From contig NZ_CP007033.1 in the NCBI RefSeq assembly GCF_000512895.1, positions 2,033,001 through 2,097,000 of the forward strand: a stretch of DNA of 64,000 nucleotides. Direction: 5' to 3'. The translations under genes and the position numbers were made by a program. Positions 31,637 to 40,677 of this stretch are shown one piece after another (the first letter of the stretch is position 1; every line of letters begins with the position of its first letter). This DNA comes from Dehalobacter restrictus DSM 9455. Its GTDB lineage: Bacteria; Bacillota; Desulfitobacteriia; Desulfitobacteriales; Syntrophobotulaceae. The notes below the pieces were generated by a model, which saw nothing but the letters and a program-made list of their open reading frames with translations, made no database searches and was not told the origin of the DNA.

Positions 31637-32826
31637 ACGCTCACCCCGTTATTCCGCCAGCGATTGAGTAAGTTGAGTATAAAGCCGACTGGACAGAAGA
31701 ATTGACAATAAAACCGGCTGATAAACAGACTGATGAAAATAAATACCGGCAGCATTAACCACATGACCCATACAGCTTTAAACAGGAAGAATGCACTAAA
31801 CGGCTGATAATCCAATGTTCCATAGTCCCCTAGGAAGGTTCCAAGCAGGATGGCCGCCCATAGGCTGGTCGGCGCAGCCAGCTTTAGTTTCTTGGTGACT
31901 TGCGGGGAAATCCCCAAGGATTTAAAACCTGCTGCTTTGTTGATAACCTCTTGGGCTGCTCCAAAAGGGCAAATCCACGCACAGTAAATGTTCTTGCCTA
32001 GGAGGACTATAAAGCCCAATGTTCCGAAAATAAGCACATACCATCCTATATTGGTCAAGCCCGGTATTTGCAGTGTTATTAGTGAGAATAAGTTGCTGGC
32101 TGCTACGAATTCTTTTACGAAAAACCCCATAACCCCGAAACTTGCTAAAAGTATCCAAATCCGCAATCGCACGAGTTTCTTGATGAAGGCTGCAGCGAGC
32201 GCGATGATATAGATCACCATCATTGCCAAATCCTGCCGGTTAAATTGATAACTGTCATAGGGATTGCTCCAGCGCGTATTGAAGAATTTGGATGCGATAT
32301 AGGCAGTTCCTTTATTGACGGCCTCAGCTACAGCATGAGACGATACGGTAGAACCGGTTACTCTATCAATGTAGTTATGGGTTTGTTTTTCATTCAGATA
32401 ACCGGAATAGCCTGAGGCCCCTCCTAAATAAATGGGTTCTTTGACGGAAAGGTTTTTAAATTGATCAAACAGTTTTCCGGTATAGAGTCTTGTAAAGAAG
32501 ATGGGGGTCTCTCCCTGCTGGGTGACAATTACTTTTTCCACCAAACCTTCTTGGTTGATAATGGTCATAGCTTCAATGCGGGATTGATAGCCTACTGCGG
32601 AGTCACAGACGGCATAATATTTCTTTCCTGCAGCATCAACTTGATAAGCACGTTGGGCCCCGATCATTTTCTCAATAGATGTGGCACCGGGAATGTTCTG
32701 CTGAATAACCGCCTCGTAATCAATGGTTTTACTCGTCCAAAAGATACCGTAAAAGATCGCTGCGATTGCAGTTATGAATAGTACGATCAGATAGCAGGAC
32801 TCCAGGTCTCTCTTTTTACTAGCCAT
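31573..32826 (-). CDS. rdhC: RdhC/PceC-like membrane FMN-binding protein
   Basis: This 417-aa protein has an N-terminal helix (YLIVLFITAIAAIFYGIF), an exported FMN domain with the flavinylation motif TGSTVSS (Thr to be linked to FMN by ApbE), five further helices and the CxxxCP motifs CAWICP and CQFFCP. This is the PceC layout. It would link the quinone pool to exported PceA-like RdhA, or help cofactor reduction. It follows rdhB after a hairpin and precedes the small membrane protein and rdhT. It is about the same length as the paralogue at 43855, with few differences. Confidence 0.93.
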   Translation of the reverse strand: MASKKRDLESCYLIVLFITAIAAIFYGIFWTSKTIDYEAVIQQNIPGATSIEKMIGAQRAYQVDAAGKKYYAVCDSAVGYQSRIEAMTIINQEGLVEKVIVTQQGETPIFFTRLYTGKLFDQFKNLSVKEPIYLGGASGYSGYLNEKQTHNYIDRVTGSTVSSHAVAEAVNKGTAYIASKFFNTRWSNPYDSYQFNRQDLAMMVIYIIALAAAFIKKLVRLRIWILLASFGVMGFFVKEFVAASNLFSLITLQIPGLTNIGWYVLIFGTLGFIVLLGKNIYCAWICPFGAAQEVINKAAGFKSLGISPQVTKKLKLAAPTSLWAAILLGTFLGDYGTLDYQPFSAFFLFKAVWVMWLMLPVFIFISLFISRFYCQFFCPVGFILNLLNRWRNNGVSVWKQMWNKIGNQKWNRIGNQR

Positions 32827-32878
32827 CTTTTTTCATCCTTCGCTGTTTTTGAGAATGAATATAATAGACGTAATAAAG

Positions 32879-32918
32879 TACGCAAGCCACTATGCCAAAC
32901 GGATAAGTGGCTGGCGTA
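32879..32918 (-). promoter_or_regulatory. intercistronic hairpin between rdhB and rdhC
   Basis: AAGCCACT pairs with AGTGGCT and outer TACGC pairs with GCGTA. The stem is imperfect, with one bulged base. The second pceABCT-like operon has the same AAGCCACTTA stem at 45160-45207. It lacks a strong T-run, so partial termination or RNA processing is more likely than full termination. Confidence 0.6.
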
Positions 32919-32947
32919 TTTTAAAAGCATCTTATTCCTTCATTTAT

Positions 32948-33265
32948 CTAGACTGAGGTGGTTGCAGAATTATTTTTGCTCTTCTTTTCTGAACGGTTTA
33001 ATAGTCTATACGTAATAATACCCGGAATGAGCGTTGCACCTCCAAAAAAGACAAACCCCATAGAGACAGCCTGGTATTCATGCTCAAGAAGGCTGGCGTA
33101 CGCCCATGCTAAAGTAAATATAAATAAGAAGTTCGTAAGAAAACCACAAAGCTGTATTGGAATCGTATTTTTTGCTTTGCTTTTTGAATACTGCCAAATA
33201 CCAAATTGAATAAAGAGCATTAACATACCGAAAAACATCCAAACAAAGTCATTCGCAATTTTCAT
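32948..33265 (-). CDS. rdhB: RdhB/PceB-like membrane anchor
   Basis: This 105-aa protein has three membrane helices. Blocks such as IQFGIWQYSKSK, EYQAVSMGFVFFGG and IPGIITYRLLNR match the PceB pattern. It anchors the PceA-like enzyme encoded just upstream (gap 15 bases). Gene order is A-B-C-small ORF-T, as in pceABCT. Only one ATG fits the first helix. Confidence 0.92.
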   Translation of the reverse strand: MKIANDFVWMFFGMLMLFIQFGIWQYSKSKAKNTIPIQLCGFLTNFLFIFTLAWAYASLLEHEYQAVSMGFVFFGGATLIPGIITYRLLNRSEKKSKNNSATTSV

Positions 33266-33280
33266 TTTAGTTTCCCTCCT

Positions 33281-34939
33281 TTATTTTGTTGGTTCTGTAT
33301 CCTTCCAGAAGTCTTTGACCATATTCGCGACATAGCCGGACTCAATCCGTTCTTCAGGATTTACCGGGCCATTGTAGCCAAACCACTCGTCAAACTTACG
33401 GGCTGCATCTTGAACCAAAGGAATTTGGGTAGCAATTCTCGCCACATCGTGCTGCCATTGATCGATTTTATTCCAAGAACAGACCGAGATACAGTTTCCG
33501 CAATCTCCACCGTTATAGGCAAAGAAAGAGAGACAGCGATGAGAGTCGACATGCCATTTTTCCGTGTAAGGATTTTCCGACGGACCACAATCCTCAGGCT
33601 GCAAAACCCGTGCTTCTTTCTCGTGAGAGATGGCCTGTGACGGACAAGCATCCGCGCATTTCATGCACAAGCGGCAGAACTCACGCACACCGAAACTTCT
33701 TGGCTTATCAGGGACGAGTTCCAAATCTGTGTAGACCTTAGCAATACGCAGCCGGGGCCCGTATTTTTGGGTGATTAGCTGTCCGGTTCTTCCTGCCTCT
33801 CCCAGACCGGCTTGAATTGCAATTGGAATACTCATTCCGGTATCATTTCCCGACGGGATTGCATAGTACCCAATCTCTCTTAAGAAGTTTGCCACTTTGA
33901 AGGCCACTTCTCCCATGTTCGAGTAAGATTTACCCGGCGCGGCGCTGTGAAGGATTGACGGGGCCGTGCGGTATGCTTCGTAATCCATCTCGAAAACCAT
34001 CGCAATGACTGATTTCGGCTTAAAACCGGCATATTTTTTCCAGTCCGCCTCAACAATGGTTTGCCCGAAAGTCTCTACTTCCCCTTTCATAAATTTATAA
34101 GGATCCGTCGGAAAATATTCAGTTCTTCCACTTCCATCCGGTAATTTGAAAGGTTTAAGGTTTGGCCGGGACCAGGTTGAATAGGTCCAGCGATCATCAT
34201 AGGGCGCAATGCCGACCAGATCTGCCCCCAGGAAGCGGGCCGCTTTTTTCACAATTCTACTGGCCTCTTCACCTGAATCGAATTTCCATTGCCGACCTTG
34301 ACCACGTCTCTCCACAACTTTGGAATTGTCCCAAGAATACATGCCCTGGATAACCACCGGTTCTGTCCCAGATTCATTGGTTACGGGATTAAATGGATAA
34401 TGTGCAATGACGCCGCCGGGGCCACTCCCAGGTGCTGTAAATCCATTGAATTTATATTCTACTGACCAGGCTGCCACATCCAATGCTACCTCCAGTTCAC
34501 GCCATCCCAACTCATCCTTGCGCAGTGGTAAAACCGTACCGTCATGATGGGAGAAAAAGATACCTCCCGTTTCAGTAAGGGTTGCATCGCGTCCTTTAAT
34601 TCCTAGCGTCTCAGCGTTAATTCTGGGAAGTTCTTTCCCGGTGTCTTTTTTTCCTGTGATTTTAGAAACATCATCGTGCTTAAATTTAAGTGGGGATTTG
34701 TTTTCTTCCGGATCAAAGACCCTTTGGTATAAGAGCTTGTTTCCGGGCAAACGTTGGTATTTTGCATCCACGGTGTAAGGAAATTCCGAGGTCTCTTTGA
34801 TTGGAGCTACGATCTCTGCCGCTTCAGCTGTTAATGGGCTAAAAGTTTCTTTCGCCGCTGCAGCGGATGCAACTGCAACAGCTACGGCACCCATGAGCGA
34901 TGTTTTGAAAAAGGATCTCCTGCTTACATTGTGCGCCAT
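33281..34939 (-). CDS. rdhA: PceA/DcaA-type reductive dehalogenase
   Basis: This 552-aa precursor has the same length as PceA of Desulfitobacterium and Dehalobacter. The Tat motif is RRSFFKTSLMG. Long family-specific stretches are recognisable: APIKETSEFPYTVDAKYQRL, DDVSKITGKKDTGK, GADLVGIAPYDDRWTYSTW and EFCRLCMKCADACP. The second cluster is CGNCISVCSW, with the CxxxCS variant of PceA. It would reduce chlorinated C1/C2 compounds if it behaves like PceA, DcaA or related enzymes. That is an inference from family only. Its promoter carries a perfect TGTGT-N6-ACACA box. Confidence 0.95.
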   Translation of the reverse strand: MAHNVSRRSFFKTSLMGAVAVAVASAAAAKETFSPLTAEAAEIVAPIKETSEFPYTVDAKYQRLPGNKLLYQRVFDPEENKSPLKFKHDDVSKITGKKDTGKELPRINAETLGIKGRDATLTETGGIFFSHHDGTVLPLRKDELGWRELEVALDVAAWSVEYKFNGFTAPGSGPGGVIAHYPFNPVTNESGTEPVVIQGMYSWDNSKVVERRGQGRQWKFDSGEEASRIVKKAARFLGADLVGIAPYDDRWTYSTWSRPNLKPFKLPDGSGRTEYFPTDPYKFMKGEVETFGQTIVEADWKKYAGFKPKSVIAMVFEMDYEAYRTAPSILHSAAPGKSYSNMGEVAFKVANFLREIGYYAIPSGNDTGMSIPIAIQAGLGEAGRTGQLITQKYGPRLRIAKVYTDLELVPDKPRSFGVREFCRLCMKCADACPSQAISHEKEARVLQPEDCGPSENPYTEKWHVDSHRCLSFFAYNGGDCGNCISVCSWNKIDQWQHDVARIATQIPLVQDAARKFDEWFGYNGPVNPEERIESGYVANMVKDFWKDTEPTK

Positions 34940-34982
34940 GTAGTCTCTCCTCCCTTAATATGGAATTATTAATCCATTTTTT

Positions 34983-35026
34983 ATTGTAGGCTATCCTAAA
35001 TTATTGTCTCTGTGTCTAGGAACACA
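34983..35026 (-). promoter_or_regulatory. CRP-like box and -10 upstream of PceA-like gene
   Basis: Minus strand: TGTGT-TCCTAG-ACACA (35011-35026), perfect five-base arms, then -10 TACAAT 23 bases on (34983-34988). The start codon lies 72 bases past the box. The geometry matches the boxes at 3884, 8031, 26916 and 29108. Confidence 0.6.
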
Positions 35027-35231
35027 TTTGCTAAACTATTGTTGAAAACATTTCTTAATGAAAAGAAAAATAGCAAAAAAAGACCACCTTGAATATTCAA
35101 GGCAGCCTAAAAACTATTATATAGCAAGTAAAGCACGCATCATTGCCATTCGGAGAGCTGCTGTCCTAAGTTCATGAAAATGTTCTAAGACCTTTTCCTA
35201 TAAAAGGTAATCATAAGCTTGGTTTTTATTG

Positions 35232-36029
35232 CTAAACATTCAAATCTCTCTTTTGATAAGCTACATAAGTTACAAAAACCAGCACAGCAATGATCACGAA
35301 CGAAAGGATCAGAAATACCGGTTCAAACCCTCCTCCATTCAATAGCCTTTCAGCCTTGAAATACTCAAAAGGCGTAATATACTTTAAACGATCAAGGCTG
35401 CTGTTCATATTAATGGCAGACGAAATGATGAATGTAACCAATAGAATTGCCGTAGCGACTGAAGCAGCAGACCTTGGATGCCTGCTTACAGCTGCTGTCG
35501 CTGTACCGATTAACAAGAACATCAGCTGTAAAATAAACATTCCAACCATCAAGATACTTATCTCACCCGTTAAATTCTCTCCTTTGGCGTACTTCCCCAT
35601 AAGGACAACTGAAAAAATCAGGGTTACAAGGTTGAATACGATAATATTACAAAGTGAAGCAAGAAGTTTTGCCGTTATTACTTTCTGTCTTGAGACAGGC
35701 TTCACCAGCAAAAATTCCGTCGTCTTATCCTGCTCTTCCTTTGAAATGATGTTGGCGCCAAGTAAGGAAGCATGGACGGTCGCCAATAAAAGAAGATACA
35801 AATACAACATCCCATAAAATCCGCTGACTTTTGTCAGGTCAAAATCACCCATCCCCAATACTGCTTTAATCGAACTCGGGATTTGTGACAACAATGCATT
35901 CATTGACTGGCCTGTTTCAGCATAAGCGGTAAATTTGCCGACTGAGGAAACGATCATCAAAAAGATAGCAATGCTCCAAATAATAAGTGATCTTCGATGA
36001 GCCTTTAATTCTCTTAAAAAAATATTCAT
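35232..36029 (-). CDS. ABC-2 type transporter permease
   Basis: This 265-aa permease has about six membrane helices. It begins MNIFLRELKAHRRSLIIW, like the permease upstream (MNIVLHELKAYRKSIIIW), so the two are paralogues forming a heterodimer. The cytoplasmic coupling segment ISKEEQDKTTEFLLVKPVSR is visible at about 93-112. It is the last gene of a three-gene exporter operon. The type is common in peptide or antibiotic resistance (Bcr/NatAB-like). The cargo is unknown. Confidence 0.88.
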   Translation of the reverse strand: MNIFLRELKAHRRSLIIWSIAIFLMIVSSVGKFTAYAETGQSMNALLSQIPSSIKAVLGMGDFDLTKVSGFYGMLYLYLLLLATVHASLLGANIISKEEQDKTTEFLLVKPVSRQKVITAKLLASLCNIIVFNLVTLIFSVVLMGKYAKGENLTGEISILMVGMFILQLMFLLIGTATAAVSRHPRSAASVATAILLVTFIISSAINMNSSLDRLKYITPFEYFKAERLLNGGGFEPVFLILSFVIIAVLVFVTYVAYQKRDLNV

Positions 36030-36041
36030 CCGTTATCCCTC

Positions 36042-36836
36042 CTAAGCTACATGGATGTCTTTTTTTAGATAGACCAGGTAGCTTCCTGCAATTGCGGCAA
36101 TAATAAAAACAATGCCAATGACAACGAAAGATACTTCATAGGCGGCATGTTTGATAATATATGCCGTATCAAAATACCTGAACGGGGAAAAATACCTGAC
36201 TTTTTCTTCACCAAGAAACGATCCAAGAGAACCTAAGATGTAAAACCCGAAAACAGTACTCAGGGATACTGAAATCACCGACTTTATTCTTCCTGCCATA
36301 ACTGAAATTAAAACCCCCAGGGCCATGAATATCAATTGAACAAAGAACATCGTAACAGAAATCATAAAGAACACTTTTAGATTAAACGTGCCAACTAAAG
36401 CGACGGCAGCCGAAACCGTCAGCCCCAGATAAATGATATTTGTCATCACCAAAGCAGAAAATGCTGCTATCAGTTTGGACGTCATAATGTAACTACGGCT
36501 TACAGGTTTTGTCATTAAAAAATCTGCGGTTCTATCTCTCATCTCTTTTGAAACGATGGCCGTTCCAAGATTCATTGCCTGAATTGCTCCACATAATACA
36601 ACAAATGAGAAGACAAAAGAGTAAAAGCCTTCAAGCGTAGAAATGCTGTCAATGAATATGTTGAAACTCTTTTTTATGACATCCGGCATGTTATTCAAAA
36701 AAGCTTTAAAATTTTCAATGTCATGACCAAGTCCTTTGAAAAGAAAAATATACAGCACCGCCAAAAGAGTCATGGAGCATGCCCAAATGATGATCGATTT
36801 GCGGTATGCCTTCAGCTCATGCAGAACTATATTCAT
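36042..36836 (-). CDS. ABC-2 type transporter permease
   Basis: This 264-aa permease has six predicted helices. The start is placed at ATG 36836 because it gives the same N-terminus as its paralogue and AAGGAGG lies ten bases away. The ATG at 36845, overlapping the ATPase stop, has no usable spacing. The coupling segment VSKEMRDRTADFLMTKPVSR matches the paralogue. It works with the ATPase encoded just upstream. Confidence 0.87.
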   Translation of the reverse strand: MNIVLHELKAYRKSIIIWACSMTLLAVLYIFLFKGLGHDIENFKAFLNNMPDVIKKSFNIFIDSISTLEGFYSFVFSFVVLCGAIQAMNLGTAIVSKEMRDRTADFLMTKPVSRSYIMTSKLIAAFSALVMTNIIYLGLTVSAAVALVGTFNLKVFFMISVTMFFVQLIFMALGVLISVMAGRIKSVISVSLSTVFGFYILGSLGSFLGEEKVRYFSPFRYFDTAYIIKHAAYEVSFVVIGIVFIIAAIAGSYLVYLKKDIHVA

Positions 36837-36841
36837 GATCC

Positions 36842-37726
36842 TCATGCCTCCTTTTCATAATAGTGTATAAAGATTTCCTCAAGACTCGGCTCCTCGATCA
36901 AAATATTGGTTATTTCCACATCCGAGAGCTTATTTATCATTAGGTTGATATTCCCCTTGAATAAAAAGCTTACTTTGTTGCCTTTAATCTCAAGGTTATT
37001 TATCCCACCAAGTTCGAAGTAGTCTTTGCCAATTTCCTCTTTCATTTCAATTTTAAATTTTTTGTAATTATGTTCCGTCAAATCACTGATCTTCTCCAGC
37101 CTGATAATCTTACCGTCTTTGATGATTGCGACACGGCTGCACAGCCTTTGGACCTCGCTTAAAACATGAGAGGACAAAAGAATGGTTGCGCCTTTCTTAT
37201 TTTCTTCAAGCAGCAGATCAAAGAATTTCTGCTGCATTAGCGGATCAAGGCCGCTGGTAGGCTCATCCAGAATGATCAGCTTCGGCTCGTGCAGCAAGCC
37301 CTGGACGATTCCAACCTTCTTTTTATTTCCGAAAGATAAGTCATCAATTCTTTTTTTCAGATCCAGATCCATTATTTCTGCAAGTTCTTTGATTCTTTTA
37401 CTGCAATCCTTTTTATAGAAACTTGCTGCGTATTTTAAAAGGTCAATCACCTTCATCTTGTCGTAATAAAATACTTCAGAGGGCAGATAGCCTACTTCCT
37501 TGGCAATTTCAGGAGCAAACTTAATGCAATCCTTGCCAAAGATTGTCGCACTTCCGCTGGTAGGATAAATCAAAGACAGTAAAGTCCTGATCGTAGTCGA
37601 TTTACCAGCCCCATTTGGCCCAATAAAGCCAAAAATCTCACCTTCTTCGACATTGAAACTGACATCTACGATTCCCCTGGACTTGCCATAGTATTTGGTA
37701 AGATTTTCAATTTCTATTACATTCAC
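36842..37726 (-). CDS. ABC transporter ATP-binding protein
   Basis: This is a 294-aa ATPase. Walker A is GPNGAGKSTT (about residues 37-46). The signature is LSFGNKKKVGI (variant LSFGN in place of LSGGQ). Walker B is LIILDEPTSGLD and the switch His lies in LLSSH. The C-terminal extension (about 220-294) is typical of BcrA/NatA-type subunits. The GTG start has GGAGGTTG upstream. It is first gene of the exporter operon. The operon is inserted between organohalide loci with no evident link to dehalogenation. Confidence 0.92.
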   Translation of the reverse strand: MNVIEIENLTKYYGKSRGIVDVSFNVEEGEIFGFIGPNGAGKSTTIRTLLSLIYPTSGSATIFGKDCIKFAPEIAKEVGYLPSEVFYYDKMKVIDLLKYAASFYKKDCSKRIKELAEIMDLDLKKRIDDLSFGNKKKVGIVQGLLHEPKLIILDEPTSGLDPLMQQKFFDLLLEENKKGATILLSSHVLSEVQRLCSRVAIIKDGKIIRLEKISDLTEHNYKKFKIEMKEEIGKDYFELGGINNLEIKGNKVSFLFKGNINLMINKLSDVEITNILIEEPSLEEIFIHYYEKEA

Positions 37727-38054
37727 GGCAACAACCTCCCGTTAATATGAATTACTTAATATTATAATATAATATTAGTACCAGCATACACAATACTACG
37801 CAAATCCAACGCATAATCTCACTGGTAAATAGTTTGATTAATGCCTTAACCTCTTTAATCTATTAAAAAATAAGTCCTTTCAATTTTAACTTTTATCATT
37901 CTATGATACACTAACATACAAATGATGCTTTGTTAGAAACGGATGATTAAATATTACCAGACAACAAAATCAGCGAGTCGGAAAGATGTCAGCCTCAATG
38001 TCTTTGGCATTAAACCTATGTGAAAACGATTCTTTATTTTAGGAGGATAAAAGT
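37727..38054. promoter_or_regulatory. divergent control region: ABC operon / CRP-FNR gene
   Basis: There is no gene in this 328-base gap. TTAAT-ATGA-ATTAC at 37742-37755 matches the published CprK dehalobox TTAAT-N4-ATTAA at nine of ten positions. An AT-rich near-palindrome (ATATTATAATATAATATTA) follows at about 37758. The box is only 16 bases before the ATPase start codon, so it may act on the ABC operon or be a chance match in AT-rich DNA. Confidence 0.35.
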
Positions 38055-38732
38055 ATGGAAGGAAATAACTGCTTTATCTTCGGAAATAAAATAGTGCCTG
38101 GCATTTTTTTTGAAAGGGGAAATGAACTAAAATTTAAGCGCAATCAAATTATTTATTATCCCGGGCAGTTATTGGAAGGCATACTTATCGTAACAGAAGG
38201 CAGAGTAGAAAATTTTATCTATTCCTCTAATGGTAATTCCAAAATCTTTTTCATCTTTGGTCCCGGTTCGATAATAGGCGAAACCAATATTTTTGGGAAT
38301 GTGCTGAATCCTGTTTATTATAAAGCATCCGATAATGCCAAGGCCTTATATGTAAGTAGAAATACGCTTGTCGATATCTTGAAAACGGATTATACTGCTG
38401 TTGAATTTTTGATGGAATCAATGGCTAAAAAAATAGTAACTTTCTATTACCAGACTCAGGATCTGACTTTTGGTGAGGCAGAAACTCGAGTATGCAATAC
38501 ATTAATTCAACTTGCCAGATATTATGGAGAAAAGAATAGTGACAATACTGTTAGTCTAAATATTAAGATCACTCATCAGTTTCTTAGTGATATATTGGGT
38601 ATTAATAGGACAACAGCATCCAAAATAGCTATTAGCTTAAAAAAACGGAATCTCATTGATGTTAAAAGCGGAAAATACATTATTACGGATATAGATAAAC
38701 TATCTGCTTATAATAAGGCTATAACAGAATAA
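38055..38732 (+). CDS. CRP/FNR-family regulator (non-CprK subtype)
   Basis: This 225-aa regulator has an effector beta-roll ending with IIGETNIFGNVLNPVYYKASD and an HTH FLSDILGINRTTASKIAISL. The recognition helix INRTTASK resembles that of the regulator at 19714 (INRVTVAK). These two form a subgroup adjacent to non-CprA rdh operons. The ATG is preceded by AGGAGG. It lies directly upstream of and codirectional with the rdhB-rdhA-rdhC operon at 38962. Confidence 0.88.
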   Translation: MEGNNCFIFGNKIVPGIFFERGNELKFKRNQIIYYPGQLLEGILIVTEGRVENFIYSSNGNSKIFFIFGPGSIIGETNIFGNVLNPVYYKASDNAKALYVSRNTLVDILKTDYTAVEFLMESMAKKIVTFYYQTQDLTFGEAETRVCNTLIQLARYYGEKNSDNTVSLNIKITHQFLSDILGINRTTASKIAISLKKRNLIDVKSGKYIITDIDKLSAYNKAITE

Positions 38733-38961
38733 CTACGAAAAAATTTATCCACAAAGCTTATAAAGTACTAATATTTTAAAAGGCAAAGAAAATATGTAGC
38801 CTAGACAACAAAATCCCTGTTGTCCGGGCAATATGTTTTCTTTTTTTATTTTGCTATCTTTATCTCAAAAGAGCTATAGCCTTTCATCACAAACAAAATC
38901 TCAATGTCTAAAGGGGGTATCTAACAACAAAGTTAAACAAAACGATTAGGTGTCCGTAATC

Positions 38962-39303
38962 ATGGCAGATCAAAAAAAGGGAGTGGTTTTTGTGTGGTTA
39001 ATTTGGATGGCGGCAGGAGCTTTAAGTTTCTTTATCGCCCAAACATTCAACAAGCGCTTGAAGGAAAAAGAAATTATTTTAAAATGGTATCAATGGGGAG
39101 TTTTTGTCATTTGGTATGCCCTTGCCTTTTTGGCAATTGATATTGTCTGTCTCAGTATTGCTGAAGATGAAACAAGAGCTGCTGCAATTATGGGAGGGAC
39201 TATTATAGCCATCATGCTGGTATTATTACCCCTTCTCAGGAAAATGCTTACCCCGGGTAAAAAGAACTCGGTCAACATGGAGAAAAAGGGGGAAGTGGCA
39301 TGA
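38962..39303 (+). CDS. rdhB: RdhB membrane anchor
   Basis: This is about 113 aa with three membrane helices (near WLIWMAAGALSFFIA, GVFVIWYALAFLAIDIV and AIMGGTIIAIMLVLL). The start is uncertain. ATG at 38962 has AGGTG nine bases upstream, while GTG at 38992 has GGGAG eight bases upstream and would begin directly at the first helix, as in other rdhB genes. It overlaps the rdhA start by four bases (ATGA). Its dehalogenase partner is frameshifted. Confidence 0.82.
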   Translation: MADQKKGVVFVWLIWMAAGALSFFIAQTFNKRLKEKEIILKWYQWGVFVIWYALAFLAIDIVCLSIAEDETRAAAIMGGTIIAIMLVLLPLLRKMLTPGKKNSVNMEKKGEVA

Positions 39304-40593
39304 AGACTTCAAGAAGAAATTTCTTAAAAGCAGCGCTAGCGGCCGGAGCAGCCTTAAGCGTTCCTGCCCTAATAGTGCCGGAACAAGCCCAGGCTAAAAC
39401 CGTAGATAAACCAGTTTACGAGTTGACTAAGGATTATGGCCGTTTCGATCAGAAGAATACCATGTTCGCTCGCAAATTTTGGGATGCTGAATACAACGCC
39501 TGGAGAAAAACTTTACAGGCTCGCGATTTTAGTGTAAAAGATGAGCACGAATACATGGCTATGAACTTGGCCGCATGGCACGTGCATAATAACGGGGCAT
39601 TTATGAACGCTTTTGGAGTTTCTGCCCAATCACCTTTAATGCGGTGGGACGATGCCGTTATTACCATGGATGAGAAAATCTCTGAAGCCTATAATACAGT
39701 TACTACTAAAAATACTGATAACCCCATGATTTGGGATGATACGATAGCTCCGAATGCTTTTCAAGAAGAGCCTGAGATATTTAGCCGAAAGGTCAAGAAC
39801 GCAGGCTTATTTCTGGGAGCTTTTGATGTAGGCATTGCCAAATTAGACCCTAATTGGATTTATTCGCAATACTTTAACTTTAAAGAAAAAACGAGTAAGC
39901 CTTGGCCGAAAGATCCTGCACAGTTTAAGTATGCTGTAGTGGCAGCAATTGAGATGAAAAATGACCCAATTCGTGATCTAAAAACCTATAGTGCTTCAGC
40001 AAGTGCCGGACTTGGCTACTCTAACATGGTGGAAGTTGCTGACTCACTGGCTAGGTTCATCCGAGGTTTAGGATATCCGGCCATCCCTATCGGTAATGAT
40101 ACGATGCCAACAATTCCTGCCGCACTTGAAGCCGGTATGGGCGAATTAGGAAGAAACGGATTGTTGATTACGCCTAAATTTGGTCCCCGGGTACGGTTAT
40201 GTGCCGTACTTACCGACGCACCTCTGATGCCAGATAAGCCTGTGGATATGGGCGTTAAAGCATTCTGCGATGTCTGCAAAAAATGTGACAGAAAATTGTC
40301 CTAACGGTTGTATTAGCTCAGGTGAACAAACAGCTGAAACACTCAACATATCCAACCGCCCCGGTGTCGTCAGATGGCCTGTCGACGGAAGAAAATGTTT
40401 TGACTTTTGGAGAATAAATCGTTCATCTTGCAGTGTTTGCATAGGAGTATGTCCGTACAATAAGGTAAAAGGAACAGCCTGGTTCCATGACATCACACCT
40501 TCGATCATAGAACATGCCTCACCACTTGATCGTTTCCTTGTCTTCGTGGATAAAACTTTGGGATATGGTGCAAAGAAACCTTTCAAACTTTAA
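39300..40593 (+). pseudogene. rdhA: reductive dehalogenase RdhA, frameshifted in first Fe-S motif
   Basis: Frame one (39300 to 40304) gives a Tat signal (RRNFLKAALAAG) and the full corrinoid half, up to FCDVCKKC. An extra A (about 40288, TGTGACAGAA where TGTGCAGAA is expected) then shifts the frame. The correct continuation AENCPNGCIS, the second cluster CSVCIGVCPYN and the C-terminus are in the next frame, to 40593. Without correction the product lacks both Fe-S clusters. Everything else looks functional, so the lesion is recent or a sequencing error. Confidence 0.85.
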
Positions 40594-40621
40594 TGAAAGA
40601 CGGTAAGTAAAATATAACCAT

Positions 40622-40656
40622 AGGGGGAGTGTTAATTTTAGAAGCGCACTTCCCCT
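40622..40656 (+). promoter_or_regulatory. intercistronic hairpin between rdhA and rdhC
   Basis: GGGGGAGTG pairs with CACTTCCCC (one G-U-type mismatch) around a loop of about 15 bases. It lies 22 bases before the rdhC start. It is the counterpart of hairpins at 6099, 32879 and 45160. Confidence 0.5.
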
Positions 40657-40677
40657 ACCTTTCTGGAGATGTAGAAT

